A DNA stretch of 64,000 nt from NCBI GenBank assembly GCA_963844255.1, contig CAWJNP010000066.1, forward strand, positions 45,960 to 109,959, in the 5' to 3' direction. Numbering within the stretch: position 1 is the first letter of the stretch; the number at the start of each line of letters is the position of its first letter. Below the pieces are notes generated by a model, which had not been told where the DNA came from, searched no databases, and saw only the letters and a program-made list of their open reading frames with translations. This document shows, piece after piece, positions 15,909 through 26,500 of the stretch. The translations under genes were made by a program, and so were the position numbers. This DNA is from SZAS-79 sp963844255 (GTDB lineage: Bacteria; Pseudomonadota; Gammaproteobacteria; Burkholderiales; SG8-39).

Positions 15909-17663
15909 TCAGGCATTCAACTTGAGCAGGAGGTCCTGCGTGCGGCGCGAATCGGTCGAGCGCAGCACGCGCGCGGCCAGCGGACGGATGTCGGTGATGC
16001 TCGTCTTCAGGACGCGCTCCTTGATCGTCAGCAGCTGCGTGGGGTGCATGGAGAAGTTGCGCAGGCCGAGGCCGAGCAACAGACGCGTCAGGCGCGGATC
16101 GCCTGCCATTTCACCGCATACCGCGACCGGCACGCCGGCGCGATTGGCTCGCGTGATGGTCTGCGACACCAGGCCGATGACCGCGGGATGGAGCGGGTCG
16201 TACAGGTGCGCCACCGCGTCATCCGTTCGGTCGATCGCGAGGGTGTACTGGATCAGGTCGTTGGTCCCGAGCGAAAGGAATCCCAGCCTGCGCATGAACA
16301 TCGGCAATGCGAGCGCCGCAGCGGGAATCTCGATCATGCCGCCGACGAGGATGCCGCGATCGTAGGGCTGGCCTGCGGCGTCGAGCGAGGCCTTCGCCTC
16401 CTTGATCAGTGTCAGCGTCTGGTCGATCTCGTGCGCGTGCGCGAGCATCGGGATCAGCAGGCGGATTTTTCCGTAGTGCGAAGCACGCAGGATCGCGCGC
16501 AGCTGGGCGAGAAACATCTGCGGTTCGGACAGGCAGTAGCGGATTGCGCGCAGGCCGAGCGCCGGATTGGGCATCGCGGAGTTGTCGCCCGCACTGTTGC
16601 CCTGCAGGGCCTTGTCGGCGCCGATGTCCAGCGTGCGGATGGTCACCGGCTTGCCTTCCATCGCAAGTGTGACGTCGCGGTAGGCCTCGAACTGCTCTTC
16701 CTCGGTGGGCAGGTTCTTGCGGTTCATGAACAGGAATTCGGTGCGGAACAGCCCGATTCCCTGCGCGCCGTTCTCGATCACTTCGGCCACGTCCTGCGGA
16801 AGCTCGATGTTGGCGAACAGCTCCACCGGCACGCCGTCGAGCGTTGCCGCGGGCGTGGACCGCAGGCGGCGAAGTTTCTTTCGTTCCAGCTGGTGCTGCG
16901 ACTGCCTGAGCTGATATTCCGACAGCACGAGCTCGTCCGGGTCGACGATCAGCACGCCCTGCACGCCATCGACGATCAACAGGTCGTTCTCGCGAATCAT
17001 GTGGCGCGCGTGGTGCAGGCCCACGATCGCCGGGATGTCGAGGCTGCGCGCGAGGATTGCGGTGTGCGAGGTAACCCCGCCGACGTCGGTGACAAAGCCG
17101 CCGAAGGTGTGTTTCTTGAACAGCAGCATGTCCGCCGGCGAGAGGTCGTGCGCCACGACGATCAGGTCGCGCTCGCCCGTGAGGTCCGGCGCGACCGTTC
17201 CCGGCCGGCCGAGCAGCGCCTTGAGCACGCGCTCCACGACCTGGGTGATGTCTGCCTTGCGTTCCTTGAGGTAGGGATCCTCGATCGCGTCGAACTGGCC
17301 CACCAGGGTTTCCATCTGCTGGATCAGCGCCCATTCCGCATTGCTGCGCCGCTCGCGGATCAGCGCCTTGGGCACGGCCGACAGCGCCGGATCGTTGAGG
17401 ATCATCGCGTGCAGGTCGACGAACGCGCTGAACTCGGCGGGCGCATCGGCCGGGATCTGCTTGCCGACTTCGGCGAGTTCGTCGCGGACCATGCCGACCG
17501 CCGCATCGAAGCGCGCAACTTCGGCTTCGATCGCCTCCTCGGCCACTTCGTAGTGGGCGACTTCGAGCCGCGCGCTCGAGACGAGATGCGCGTGCCCGAT
17601 CATGATGCCGGCCGAGACGCTGTGGCCGTGCAGGACGAAGTTCATGGCGCGCTGTCCAGCCAC
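15909..17663 (-). CDS. ptsI: PTS enzyme I (PEP-protein phosphotransferase)
   Basis: EI autophosphorylates from PEP and passes phosphate to HPr. The phosphohistidine motif is GGVTSHTAILARSLDIPAIV (~residues 188-207), followed by the PEP-binding barrel signatures GIGLFRTEFLFMNR, NPALGLRAIRYCL, GGMIEIPAAAL, LSLGTNDLIQYTLA and VCGEMAGDP. GTG at 17663 lies 3 bp after the HPr stop with GAAGG upstream; an ATG 6 codons inside is an alternative. Length 584 is normal. No sugar-specific EIIB or EIIC is nearby, so this is probably a regulatory PTS. Confidence 0.96.
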   Translation of the reverse strand: MAGQRAMNFVLHGHSVSAGIMIGHAHLVSSARLEVAHYEVAEEAIEAEVARFDAAVGMVRDELAEVGKQIPADAPAEFSAFVDLHAMILNDPALSAVPKALIRERRSNAEWALIQQMETLVGQFDAIEDPYLKERKADITQVVERVLKALLGRPGTVAPDLTGERDLIVVAHDLSPADMLLFKKHTFGGFVTDVGGVTSHTAILARSLDIPAIVGLHHARHMIRENDLLIVDGVQGVLIVDPDELVLSEYQLRQSQHQLERKKLRRLRSTPAATLDGVPVELFANIELPQDVAEVIENGAQGIGLFRTEFLFMNRKNLPTEEEQFEAYRDVTLAMEGKPVTIRTLDIGADKALQGNSAGDNSAMPNPALGLRAIRYCLSEPQMFLAQLRAILRASHYGKIRLLIPMLAHAHEIDQTLTLIKEAKASLDAAGQPYDRGILVGGMIEIPAAALALPMFMRRLGFLSLGTNDLIQYTLAIDRTDDAVAHLYDPLHPAVIGLVSQTITRANRAGVPVAVCGEMAGDPRLTRLLLGLGLRNFSMHPTQLLTIKERVLKTSITDIRPLAARVLRSTDSRRTQDLLLKLNA

Positions 17664-17666
17664 GGG

Positions 17667-17936
17667 CTATTCGCCTTCGCCGAATTTTTTCGCGATCAGG
17701 TTCTGGAGCGCCGCGAGCGCCGCGTCGGCGTCGGCGCCTTCGGCTTCGATCAGCACGGTGGAACCCTTGCCGGCGGCGAGCATCATGACGCCCATGATGC
17801 TTTTTGCGTTCACGCGTCGTCCGTTGCGCGTCAACCAGATTTCGCAGCCGAAGGTGCTCGCAAGCTGGGAAAGCTTGGCCGAGGCCCGCGCGTGCAGGCC
17901 GAGTTTGTTGATGATGGGTACTTCAGCGTTTGGCAT
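17667..17936 (-). CDS. ptsH: Phosphocarrier protein HPr
   Basis: An 89-residue HPr with the active-site His in IINKLGLHARASAKL (~residue 16) and the regulatory serine region RVNAKSIMGVMMLAAGKG (Ser ~47), which HPr kinase could phosphorylate. It receives phosphate from EI encoded immediately downstream and passes it to the EIIA encoded just upstream. The ATG at 17936 lies inside the EIIA gene (14-bp overlap), indicating tight coupling. Confidence 0.96.
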   Translation of the reverse strand: MPNAEVPIINKLGLHARASAKLSQLASTFGCEIWLTRNGRRVNAKSIMGVMMLAAGKGSTVLIEAEGADADAALAALQNLIAKKFGEGE

Positions 17937-18330
17937 AGCAGGGGTCCCTGTTGATGTAGACCACGCCTTCGGTTCCACCGGCGATTGCCTTGTCGCGCAC
18001 CTTGTCGAGCGTTCCGTCGCGATAGGCAAGCGAACGCACCAGCATCGGCAGGGACAGTCCGGAAACCGCGTCGACATTTCCCTCGCCGATCAGCTTGGTG
18101 GCGACATTGCAGGGCGTGGAGCCGTACATGTCGGTCATCACGAGCACGCCGTTTCCATCGTCGAGGCTGTGGAGCAGCCGGCGCGCTTCGTCGAGCAGCG
18201 CATCGGGCTCGTCCTTTACGCTGACCGACAGGTGCCCTACCTGCGGTAAGGATTGGCCGAGCACGTGTCCGGCCGAGGCGATCAGGTCCTTGCCGTAGTG
18301 CCCGTGGGTGATCAGGAGCACGCCGATCAT
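17923..18330 (-). CDS. PTS EIIA component, mannose family
   Basis: A 135-residue EIIA of the mannose (ManX/PtsM) family. The phosphorylatable His lies in GVLLITHGHYGKDLIASA (His9 or His11), and the domain core VLVMTDMYGSTPCNVATKL is typical. With HPr and EI downstream and no permease genes, it fits the soluble EIIA-HPr-EI regulatory cascade of many Alpha- and Betaproteobacteria. Its start overlaps the gshB stop (18327-18330) and its end overlaps ptsH. Confidence 0.92.
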   Translation of the reverse strand: MIGVLLITHGHYGKDLIASAGHVLGQSLPQVGHLSVSVKDEPDALLDEARRLLHSLDDGNGVLVMTDMYGSTPCNVATKLIGEGNVDAVSGLSLPMLVRSLAYRDGTLDKVRDKAIAGGTEGVVYINRDPCYAKR

Positions 18331-19286
18331 GAGGGTTTCCTTTCTCTGGCTGCGGCCGCTTCGAGCGCGTCGACGAACAGGGCGGCCACGTCGCAGCCGG
18401 TCTGGTCCATGATCTCTCTAAAGCAGGTCGGGCTGGTAACGTTTACTTCCGTCAGGTATTCGCCGATCACGTCCAGGCCCACGAGCAGCAGGCCGCGCTC
18501 GGCCAGCAGCGGCCCGAGCGCAGTGGTGATCCGGCGGTCGCTCTCCGACAGGGGCTGCGCGACCCCCCGCCCACCGGCGGCAAGGTTACCGCGCGTTTCG
18601 CCTGCCTTCGGGATGCGGGCGAGGCAGTAAGGCACCGCCTGTCCGCCGATCAGCAGTACGCGCTTGTCACCCTGGGTGATTGCGGGAATGTAACGCTGCG
18701 CCATGATGCTGCGCCGGCCGTCCTCGGACATCATTTCGACGATCACGTTGCGGTTCGGGTCGTCGGCGCGAACGCGGAAAATGCTCGCCCCGCCCATGCC
18801 GTCGAGCGGCTTGAGAATCACGTCGCGGTGCGCATCGATGAAGGCGTGCGCCTGTGCGGCCTCACGCGTCACGAGGGTCGGCGACAGGAATTGCGGGAAC
18901 TCGAGGATTGCCAGCTTCTCGTTGTGGTCGCGCAAGGCGGCGGGCGAGTTGATGACCAGCGCGCCTTCGCGCTCCGCCGCCGAAAGCAGCCAGGTGCTGG
19001 TGACGAACTCCATGTCGAAGGGCGGGTCCTTGCGCATCACCACCGCGTCGAACGATGCGAGCCGGCGCGTCGCCGACTCGTGCGCCGAGTACCAGTCGTC
19101 GTCCTGGTCGTTGACGGCGATGCGCATCGCACGGGCCTCGACGCTTGCGCCGCTCGAGGCAAGTGTCGTCTGCTCGCAGGCGAACACCGCGTGGCCGCGC
19201 CTGTGCGCCTCGCGCATCATGGTTACTGTGGTGTCCTTGTACGCCTTCAGGTCGTCCAGCGGATCGGTGATGAACAGGAACTGCAT
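18327..19286 (-). CDS. gshB: Glutathione synthetase
   Basis: GshB ligates gamma-glutamylcysteine and glycine using ATP. N-terminal MQFLFITDPLDDLKAYKDTT, then RKDPPFDMEFVTSTWLL and INSPAALRDHNEKLAILEFP are diagnostic; the ATP-grasp core shows VILKPLDGMGGASIFRV and the C-terminal GLDVIGEYLTEVNVTSPTC. Length 319 is standard. It is the first gene of the gshB-EIIA-ptsH-ptsI run, an arrangement common in Betaproteobacteria, all with overlapping ends. Confidence 0.97.
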   Translation of the reverse strand: MQFLFITDPLDDLKAYKDTTVTMMREAHRRGHAVFACEQTTLASSGASVEARAMRIAVNDQDDDWYSAHESATRRLASFDAVVMRKDPPFDMEFVTSTWLLSAAEREGALVINSPAALRDHNEKLAILEFPQFLSPTLVTREAAQAHAFIDAHRDVILKPLDGMGGASIFRVRADDPNRNVIVEMMSEDGRRSIMAQRYIPAITQGDKRVLLIGGQAVPYCLARIPKAGETRGNLAAGGRGVAQPLSESDRRITTALGPLLAERGLLLVGLDVIGEYLTEVNVTSPTCFREIMDQTGCDVAALFVDALEAAAARERKPS

Positions 19287-19333
19287 GGCGTGATCGACTC
19301 CGACGTGTCCCGGTCACCCGGCGTGAAACAAAA

Positions 19334-19357
19334 AAGGGCAGGGGGTGGCCTGCCCTT
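19334..19357 (-). terminator. Intrinsic terminator after the cytochrome c gene
   Basis: On the minus strand AAGGGCAGG, a 6-nt loop and CCTGCCCTT form a 9-bp stem, followed by a T-run (A-run at 19328-19335 on the plus strand). It lies 21 bp past the cytochrome stop and before the gshB start, insulating the two units. Confidence 0.85.
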
Positions 19358-19378
19358 CGCTGGATGCCTGTGCGCCTG

Positions 19379-19948
19379 TTATTTCTTGGCGTCCGCCGCC
19401 GGCGCCGGTGCGGCCGCTTTCGGCTCGGCCGGCTCCTTCAGGCTGCCGCCCGACTGGTTTGCCATCCAGACGATGGAGCGCGCGATTTCAAAATCGCTCA
19501 GGTCGGGCACGCCGCCGCGGGCGGGCATCGCGTTCTTGCCCTTGATGGCGCTCTTCGTGAGCCCGTCCAGGCCCAGGGCCAGACGCGGCGCCCAGGCGGC
19601 CTTGTCCCCGACCTTGGGTGCGCCGGCCGCGCCGGTGGTATGGCAGGCGCCGCATACGGCCTTCACGACCTCTTCGCCGCTCTTCACGACCTTCGGTGCG
19701 TTCGCGTCGACCACTTCAACGCGTCCGACCGGCTGAATGCGCATCGCGACGGCGTTTGCCTCGAGCGCAGCGGGATCGGGCGGCGTTTCGCCGAGGATCA
19801 GATGCACGAGCATGACAATGCCGAGGATGGGGATCACGAACGCCAGGACCAAGATGACGAGCAGTTGCTTCGGCGTCTTGATGAACGAAGAGTGCTCCTC
19901 GTGCGCGTCGGAGGGCGCGTTGATCTGACCGGCGGCAGGCTGGCTCAT
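19379..19948 (-). CDS. Membrane-anchored cytochrome c5-type protein
   Basis: A 189-residue monoheme cytochrome. The ATG at 19948 follows AAGGA. An N-terminal cytoplasmic segment is followed by one membrane helix (LLVILVLAFVIPILGIVMLV, ~28-50) that anchors the periplasmic heme domain. Heme attachment is VCGACHTTGAAGAPKVGD (CxxCH ~98-102) and the axial Met sits in KNAMPARGGVPDLSD, as in the c5 family. The C-terminus is Ala/Pro-rich. It probably passes electrons to a terminal oxidase; partner not visible. Confidence 0.9.
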   Translation of the reverse strand: MSQPAAGQINAPSDAHEEHSSFIKTPKQLLVILVLAFVIPILGIVMLVHLILGETPPDPAALEANAVAMRIQPVGRVEVVDANAPKVVKSGEEVVKAVCGACHTTGAAGAPKVGDKAAWAPRLALGLDGLTKSAIKGKNAMPARGGVPDLSDFEIARSIVWMANQSGGSLKEPAEPKAAAPAPAADAKK

Positions 19949-20114
19949 GCAGGATTCCTTGGATTGGGACGGCAAAGCCATGATTTTAGCTTGAAAGTCG
20001 ACGACCGGAAAACGGCGCGCGTGGACGTGCAGGGGGAAAACCGATATTCTCTGCCGCCTTGCGCACCGTGGGCCGCTTCCCGGAGTCACCGGTGGCAGGA
20101 GATCGCGTGACAGG

Positions 20115-20191
20115 GCGCCCGTAGCTCAGCTGGATAGAGTACTGCCCTCCGAAGGCAGGGGTCACTGGTTCGACTCCAGTCGGGCGCGCCA
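20115..20191 (+). tRNA. tRNA-Arg (anticodon CCG)
   Basis: A 77-nt cloverleaf with acceptor arms GCGCCCG and CGGGCGC, D-loop AGCTCAGCTGGATAGAGT, anticodon loop CTCCGAA (anticodon CCG, reading CGG), T-loop GGTTCGACTCC and an encoded 3' CCA at 20189-20191. It stands alone in the gap between the cytochrome c and adhesin genes. Confidence 0.96.
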
Positions 20192-20592
20192 ATAAATCCA
20201 TCGGTCTTCGCGGCAGGCGGTTCCCGTCCGGTCCGACATCCGCAAATACCCCATCTCGCGCGCACCTCGTCCCATCGGGACGCGGGCGCGATTTGCGCAG
20301 GGCATGTTTTGCTGCGACGCAGCATAAAGTAAAAGAGGTGGCTTCCGAGCTAACGTGCCTCACCATTGTCAGACATTGTTATGAAGCGTGATTTTCATCA
20401 CATTTTCGAGTCGATTCCCGCATATTTATCCCTATGACGTCTTGTAGTCTGCTGGATATGGGGCTAAAACTAGACGATAAGATAAGTTTTCCGAGGCCTC
20501 GCGTTCAACGAGAAGTTTGTCCGGGATTTGCCCCTCGGATCGGGGCGTGAATTCGGGCCGGAAGCACACGATAGCGGAATGGAAGAGATGCC
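20192..20592. other. Intergenic leader between tRNA-Arg and the adhesin gene
   Basis: Four hundred bases without a supported gene. Antisense open frames here run through the tRNA and are not coding. The second half is AT-richer than its surroundings (20320-20500) and presumably holds the adhesin promoter, but no clear -35/-10 pair is seen. TGCTGCG-A-CGCAGCA near 20307-20321 is a short palindrome. GGAAGAG just before the adhesin ATG is the likely ribosome site. Confidence 0.5.
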
Positions 20593-23500
20593 ATGAGCGA
20601 CAAGAAATCCAAGTACGGTGATGACGATGATCGCGATGACGATCGTGAGCGCGAGGATGACCGCGACCGAAGCGACAGCCGCGACCATGAGGACGACCAT
20701 GACAATGATCATGTTACCGGCACGATCCTCAACGGAACGAACGGTAACGACGCTCTGACGGGTACGAGCGGCAACGACAGTATTTACGGCGGCAAGGGCA
20801 ATGACCGCATCTCGGGCGGCGCGGGCAGCGACACGATTGATGGTGGCGCGGGAAATGACAATATCGACGGCGGCTCCGGCAACGACACCTTGATCGGTGG
20901 CGCCGGGAACGACGTTATCGACGGTGGTTCGGGCATCGACGTCGCGGTGTACAGCGGCAACTTCAGCGACTACAAGCTCACGCTCAGCCGCGATGGCGGT
21001 CATCAGGGCGCCTGCGACGACGATACCAGCGCGATGACCGTGCACGACAAGCGCGCGGGTTCCCCCGATGGCGTGGACGTGCTGAAGAATGTGGAGATCC
21101 TCCGGTTTGCGGACGGCGAATATCGGAACGGGCATTTCTATCCAAGCAACACCCCTGCCGTCATCGGAAACCCAACGGCGGCGGTCGTTACCGAGGATCT
21201 CTCGGTTTCTGCTGGCAGCCTGATCGCGACCGGGACCATTTCGATTTCCGACGCAAACGCTGGTGAGGCGGGATTCCGGACCACGGTGGTCGGCGCGGCG
21301 GGCAACCTTGGCACGCTGGTGCTGGCAGCCAACGGCGCCTACACCTACGCGGTGGACAACAGCGCAGTGCAGTACCTCGGCGCAGGCGTCACCAAAGTAG
21401 ATAGCTTCACCGTTACTTCGCTGGATGGCACGACCAAGGTGGTGAATTTCACCGTAAACGGCACCAACGATATGGCGGCCATCGGTACGCCGACAGTGGT
21501 CGCCGTAACCGAGGACGTGAGCATCGACGGTGCCGGGCGACTGACGGCAACGGGTGCAATCTCTGTTACTGACGTAGATGCGAGTGAGGCGAACTTCCAG
21601 ACGGCGGTAGTCGGTGCCGGCGCAAACCTGGGCACGCTGGCGCTGGCCGCCAGCGGCGCCTACACATACTCGGTGTCCAACGCTGCGGTGCAGTCCCTGG
21701 GTGCGGGAATTACCAAGGTGGACAGCTTCACCATAGCTGCGCTGGATGGTACGTCCAAGGTTCTGAGTTTCACGATCAACGGCACGAACGACAGTGCCAT
21801 GATCGGCACGCCGACCGTGAGTTCGGTGACAGAGGACCTCAATGCGAACGGCGCCGGCAACCTGACGGCGACCGGCACGATTTCGATCGGCGACGTGGAT
21901 TCTGGCCAGGCGAACTTCCAGACATCGGTCACCGGTGCGCCCACCAACCTCGGCAGCCTCGTGCTGGCTTCGAGCGGTGCCTACACCTATACAGTGGCCA
22001 ACAGCGCGGTGCAGTTCCTGGCCGCCGGGGTCAGTCGGGTGGACACATTTACTGTTCGTTCGCTTGACGGTACGACCAAGGTGGTCAGCTTTACGATCAA
22101 CGGAACGAATGACGCAGCCGAGATAGGCGCGCCGACCTCGGCTTCGGTTACCGAAGATACCGGCGTTGGCAGCAACCTGACGGCCACAGGTGCGATTTCG
22201 ATCTCCGATGCGGATGCGGGACAGGCCGGATTCCTCTCGTCAGTAGGTACCATAGGCAATCTCGGTAGCCTGGTGCTTGCAAGCAACGGCGCCTACACCT
22301 ACACGGTCGCAAACAGTGCGGTGCAGAACCTGGGCGCGGGCGACACGAAGATCGACAGCTTCACCGTCACCTCGCTCGACGGCACAAGCAAGGTGGTGAA
22401 TTTCACGATCCACGGCGCGAACGACGCTGCCGTGATCGGTGCACCCACTGTGAACGCAGTCACAGAAGACTTCGCGGCCGACACAAATGGCCGCCTGTCG
22501 GCGACAGGGACGATGCCGGTCAGCGATGCCGATGCGGGGCAGAACGTATTCCAGACTTCGGTTGTGGCAGCACCGGGCACCCTGGGGACGCTCGCGATAC
22601 TCGCCGACGGAAGCTACACCTACTCGGTCGCGAACAGCGCCGTCCAGTACCTGGGTGCGGGCCTCAGCAAGGTGGAAAGCTTTACCGTTACCTCGCTCGA
22701 TGGCAGTTCGCGCACCGCGAGCTTCACGATCCATGGTGCGAACGATGCAGCCGCGATCGGTGAGCCGAGCTTCAGCGGGGTCATCGAAGGCGTGGGCGTA
22801 AGCGGAGCCGGCAACCTGTCGGCAACGGGCACGATTTCGATCTCCGACGCGGACGCTGGGCAGGCCAGCTTCCAGACGAGCGTGAGCGATGACGGAAGCA
22901 ACCTCGGTACGCTAGTCCTGGCTGCCGACGGCAGCTATACCTATTCTGTGGCCAACGCCGCCGTGGAATTCCTCGGTGCCGGCGAAATCAGGGAGGAAAG
23001 ATTCACCGTCACTTCGCTGGACGGGACGAGCAAGGAAGTGACGTTCGTGATTGAAGGCGTCGACGCCGGTGCGGCGACCATCGGTTATCCGACCGTGAGC
23101 ACGGTGACCGAAGACGTGGATGTTGTCGCCGGCCTGCTCAAGGCATCGGGTTCGATCTCCATCAGCGACCCCGATGCCGGTGAAGCATTCTTTACTGGAG
23201 ATGCCTTCGGTTTTCCCGGGAACCTCGGTTCGCTCACGATCGATGTCAATGGCAACTACACCTACTCGGTCGCAAATGCCGATGTGCAGTACCTGGGCGC
23301 CGGCGCCACGCGGACCGAAGACTTCATCGTGTCCTCGTTCGACGGCACGATTCAGCTCGCGAGTTTCACCATCCAGGGCGCCAACGATGCTGCCGCGATC
23401 GGCTTGCCTACCTTCAGCACGCTCACCGAGAGCGTGAATGTCGTTGCGGGCCTGTTGACGGTTACTGGCACGATCTCGATCGGTGACGTCGATACGGGCG

Positions 23501-26500
23501 AGGCCGCGTTCCAGACGCTGGTGAGTGACGATGGAACCAATCTCGGCACGCTGACCCTGTCGAGCGACGGAAGCTATTCGTATTCGATCGACAACAGCGA
23601 GGTCGAATACCTGACGCCGGGCGAGATCCGGGTCGAGAGTTTCACGATCGCCTCGCTGGACGGCACCACCCAGACGGTGAGCTTCACGATCAACGGCGCG
23701 AGTCCCGCCGTGATCGGCACGCCTTCGGTCGATGTCGTGACCGAAGATGTGGCCGTGATCGCGGGTCAGCTGACGGCGATGGGCGTCATCACGATCAGCG
23801 ATGCGGATGTCGGTCAGAACAGCTTCCAGACTTCGGTTGTGAGTGCACCCGGCAACCTCGGCACGCTGGTGCTGGCCACGGACGGCAGCTACACCTACGC
23901 AGTCGACAACACTGCGGTGCAATACTTCGGTGAAGGCGCCACCAGGGTGGAAGACTTCACCGTCACCGCATTCGACGGTACGACCCAGACGGTCAGCTTC
24001 AGCATCCAGGGCGCGAACGACGCACCGGTGGTGATCGATGAGACCAGGAACATCCTCGAGGACGAAGTCGTCGTAATGACCGGAGCGGGTGCCACGGATC
24101 CAGACGCGGGCGATACTGCGACGATCATTTCGGTCTCGGGCGTGAGCTTTGGCACGGCCGATCTGGTGGATGGCGTACTTAGCTTCCGGCCCGATGCGAA
24201 CTACCATGGCCCGGCCAGCTTCACCTACACCGTGGAAGATCAATTCGGTGCGACATCGATGGCGACGGTCAGCCTGAACATTGCGGCGGTGGCGGATGCG
24301 CCGATCATTCCGGTGCCCGCCAACCTCGGTTTCGAGCTTGCGAGTTTCCACAACTGGGAAATCCTGGGTGCGGTGGGTCTGGCGTCTTCGGTTGAAGTCG
24401 ACAGCGGCTTCGTTTCACCCTTCGACGGCGAGCGCATGGCCGTGCTGGATAGTTCCTGGGTGGAGCAGGGGGATCTGGAGCGCTTCCTCGGCCTGGCACA
24501 GGGTGCACTGACCGGGCTTGCCGGCAATGAGTATACGGGAACATACGGCGCCTACGACCCGAGTTCGGGCACGGTCTTTACCAACGTGACAGATGGCGCG
24601 GCGATGCGCACATCGCTCGCCGTGTCGGACGGTCAGGTGGTCAGTTTCGACTACGATTTCATCTCCGGCGACGCCCGGCCCTATGGCGATTTCGCCTTCG
24701 TCGTGATCAACGGCGTTGCGCAGCGCCTTGCAGGCACCTTCGACCTGGACAACTACGCGTCCACTGGTTGGCAGCATTTCGACTACATCGTCGATCTGGA
24801 TGGGGACCCCTTGCTTCAGTCGTCCGGAATCGTGACTCTCGGCTTTGGCGTGGTGGACACCGGGGACATCGATGCGAACGGCCGGTTGCTGGTCGATAAC
24901 GTGCGCTACGACGGCTCGGCTGCCGACGGCTACGAAGACATGGCGATCCTGCTGCCGATCGCCTCGGCAGTGGCCGATACGGATGGCTCGGAAAGCCTGT
25001 CCCTGACGACGATCTCGGGCGTGCCCTTCGGTGCCACGCTCTCTGCCGGCACGGACAACCTGGACGGCACCTGGACGCTGACGCAGGCCGATCTGCCGAA
25101 CCTCACGATCACGCCGCCGGCCGATTACTTCGGCACTTTCACCTTGTCGGTGGCGGCGACTTCGACCGAGGCGTCGAACGGCAGCCAGGCCACGACGATC
25201 AAGACCTTCGATGTCACGGTCTTCCCGGTCAGCGACGGGACGGGCATCGACGCGGACTCGCAGGTCATCGTTCCCAGGGATTCGGGTGAGGTCAATCTGA
25301 ACATCGCCGCGCCCACGGGCGTGATCGGTGATGTGCTCATCGTATCGGTCCCCGGCAACGGGACCGTCACCACGGTCGACGGCTCGGCCGTAACGGCCGG
25401 AACTCACGTGACGGCTGCCGAACTGCCGGGGCTGAGCTTTACGCCGGGCGGCGCGACCTTCAGCAATTCTGGGATGGCGTATACCTGGACGGACGGATCC
25501 GGCACCCACACGAATACGAGTTCCTTCTCCCTGGCCAATGCCACCGGCGCGATCCGCGTGGCGGTGGTGTATTCCTTTGAACACGTAACTACGGATGGAG
25601 CGGACTCTCTACCGCTCAGCCAGGTGGCGGCTGAAGATATTTCCTTCCAGCTCAACGACAGCTCGTACTTCAATTTCAATGCAACGCTGGTACAGCTCAA
25701 CGCTACGGATAATACGGTCGATTTGTTCAACCTGTTCTCCGGCTACGATGTCGTTATCCATGCGGGATCGCGCGAAGATGTGATGACGGATGCGTACTGG
25801 AGCGCATTGCGGCAGTACGTCGAGGCCGATGCAGGTGGTGTCATTACCGCAGGCAGCTTCGCGCATACCCTGAGCACGACAACGCTTGCTGGAAACGCCG
25901 ACGCGGATTTCGTTTCGCCGATCGCGCCGGCCGGTGCGGTGGTTGCGTCGGGGTCGGACTCGACCTTCACCGTCGTCGGCGGCCACGACATCACCTACGG
26001 CGTTGGCACGGTGCAGGGTTTCGGAATCAACGGCACGATACTGGAAGGGGCGGTGCAGATCGACGTGGATGCCGTTTCCCTGGCTGCGCATCCCGCCGGC
26101 GGATCGGTCATCGCATACACCGACATTGCCGGAATGGGCCGGACGGTTTACCTCGGGGAGCCGTATGCGGAGAGCGAGTTCTCGGGTATTCACACCGAAC
26201 CCGTGCGCTCTGGATATGCCGATCAGTTGCTTGAGCAGGCAGTGCACTGGGCCGCGAAAGGTTCAGCCGAGACGCGCAGCGTCGCCTTGTCAGGCGGGAC
26301 CGGGAACGACGTTCTTGCGGGTGGCGCGGACAACGACGTGCTGTCGGGCAATAACGGCAACGACATGCTCGTCGGCGCAGGAGGCAGCGACGAATTGACC
26401 GGCGGGAACGGCTCGGATCGCTTCTACTACGGCCCGAACGATGTGGTCGGTGGCGCAAACGATACGATCACGGACTTCACGGCCGGGGCGGGTGGCGATG

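Noticed and set aside
15675..17954. 759-codon open frame antisense to ptsI and ptsH
   Set aside because: It mirrors a strongly GC3-biased gene, has no family features, and the opposite strand encodes complete EI and HPr.
20086..20366. Antisense open frames covering tRNA-Arg
   Set aside because: The peptide (e.g. PDWSRTSDPCLRR) is the well-known spurious translation of a tRNA gene.
21157..24026. ~319-bp tandem repeats as possible non-coding array
   Set aside because: They encode VCBS domains in a single open frame.
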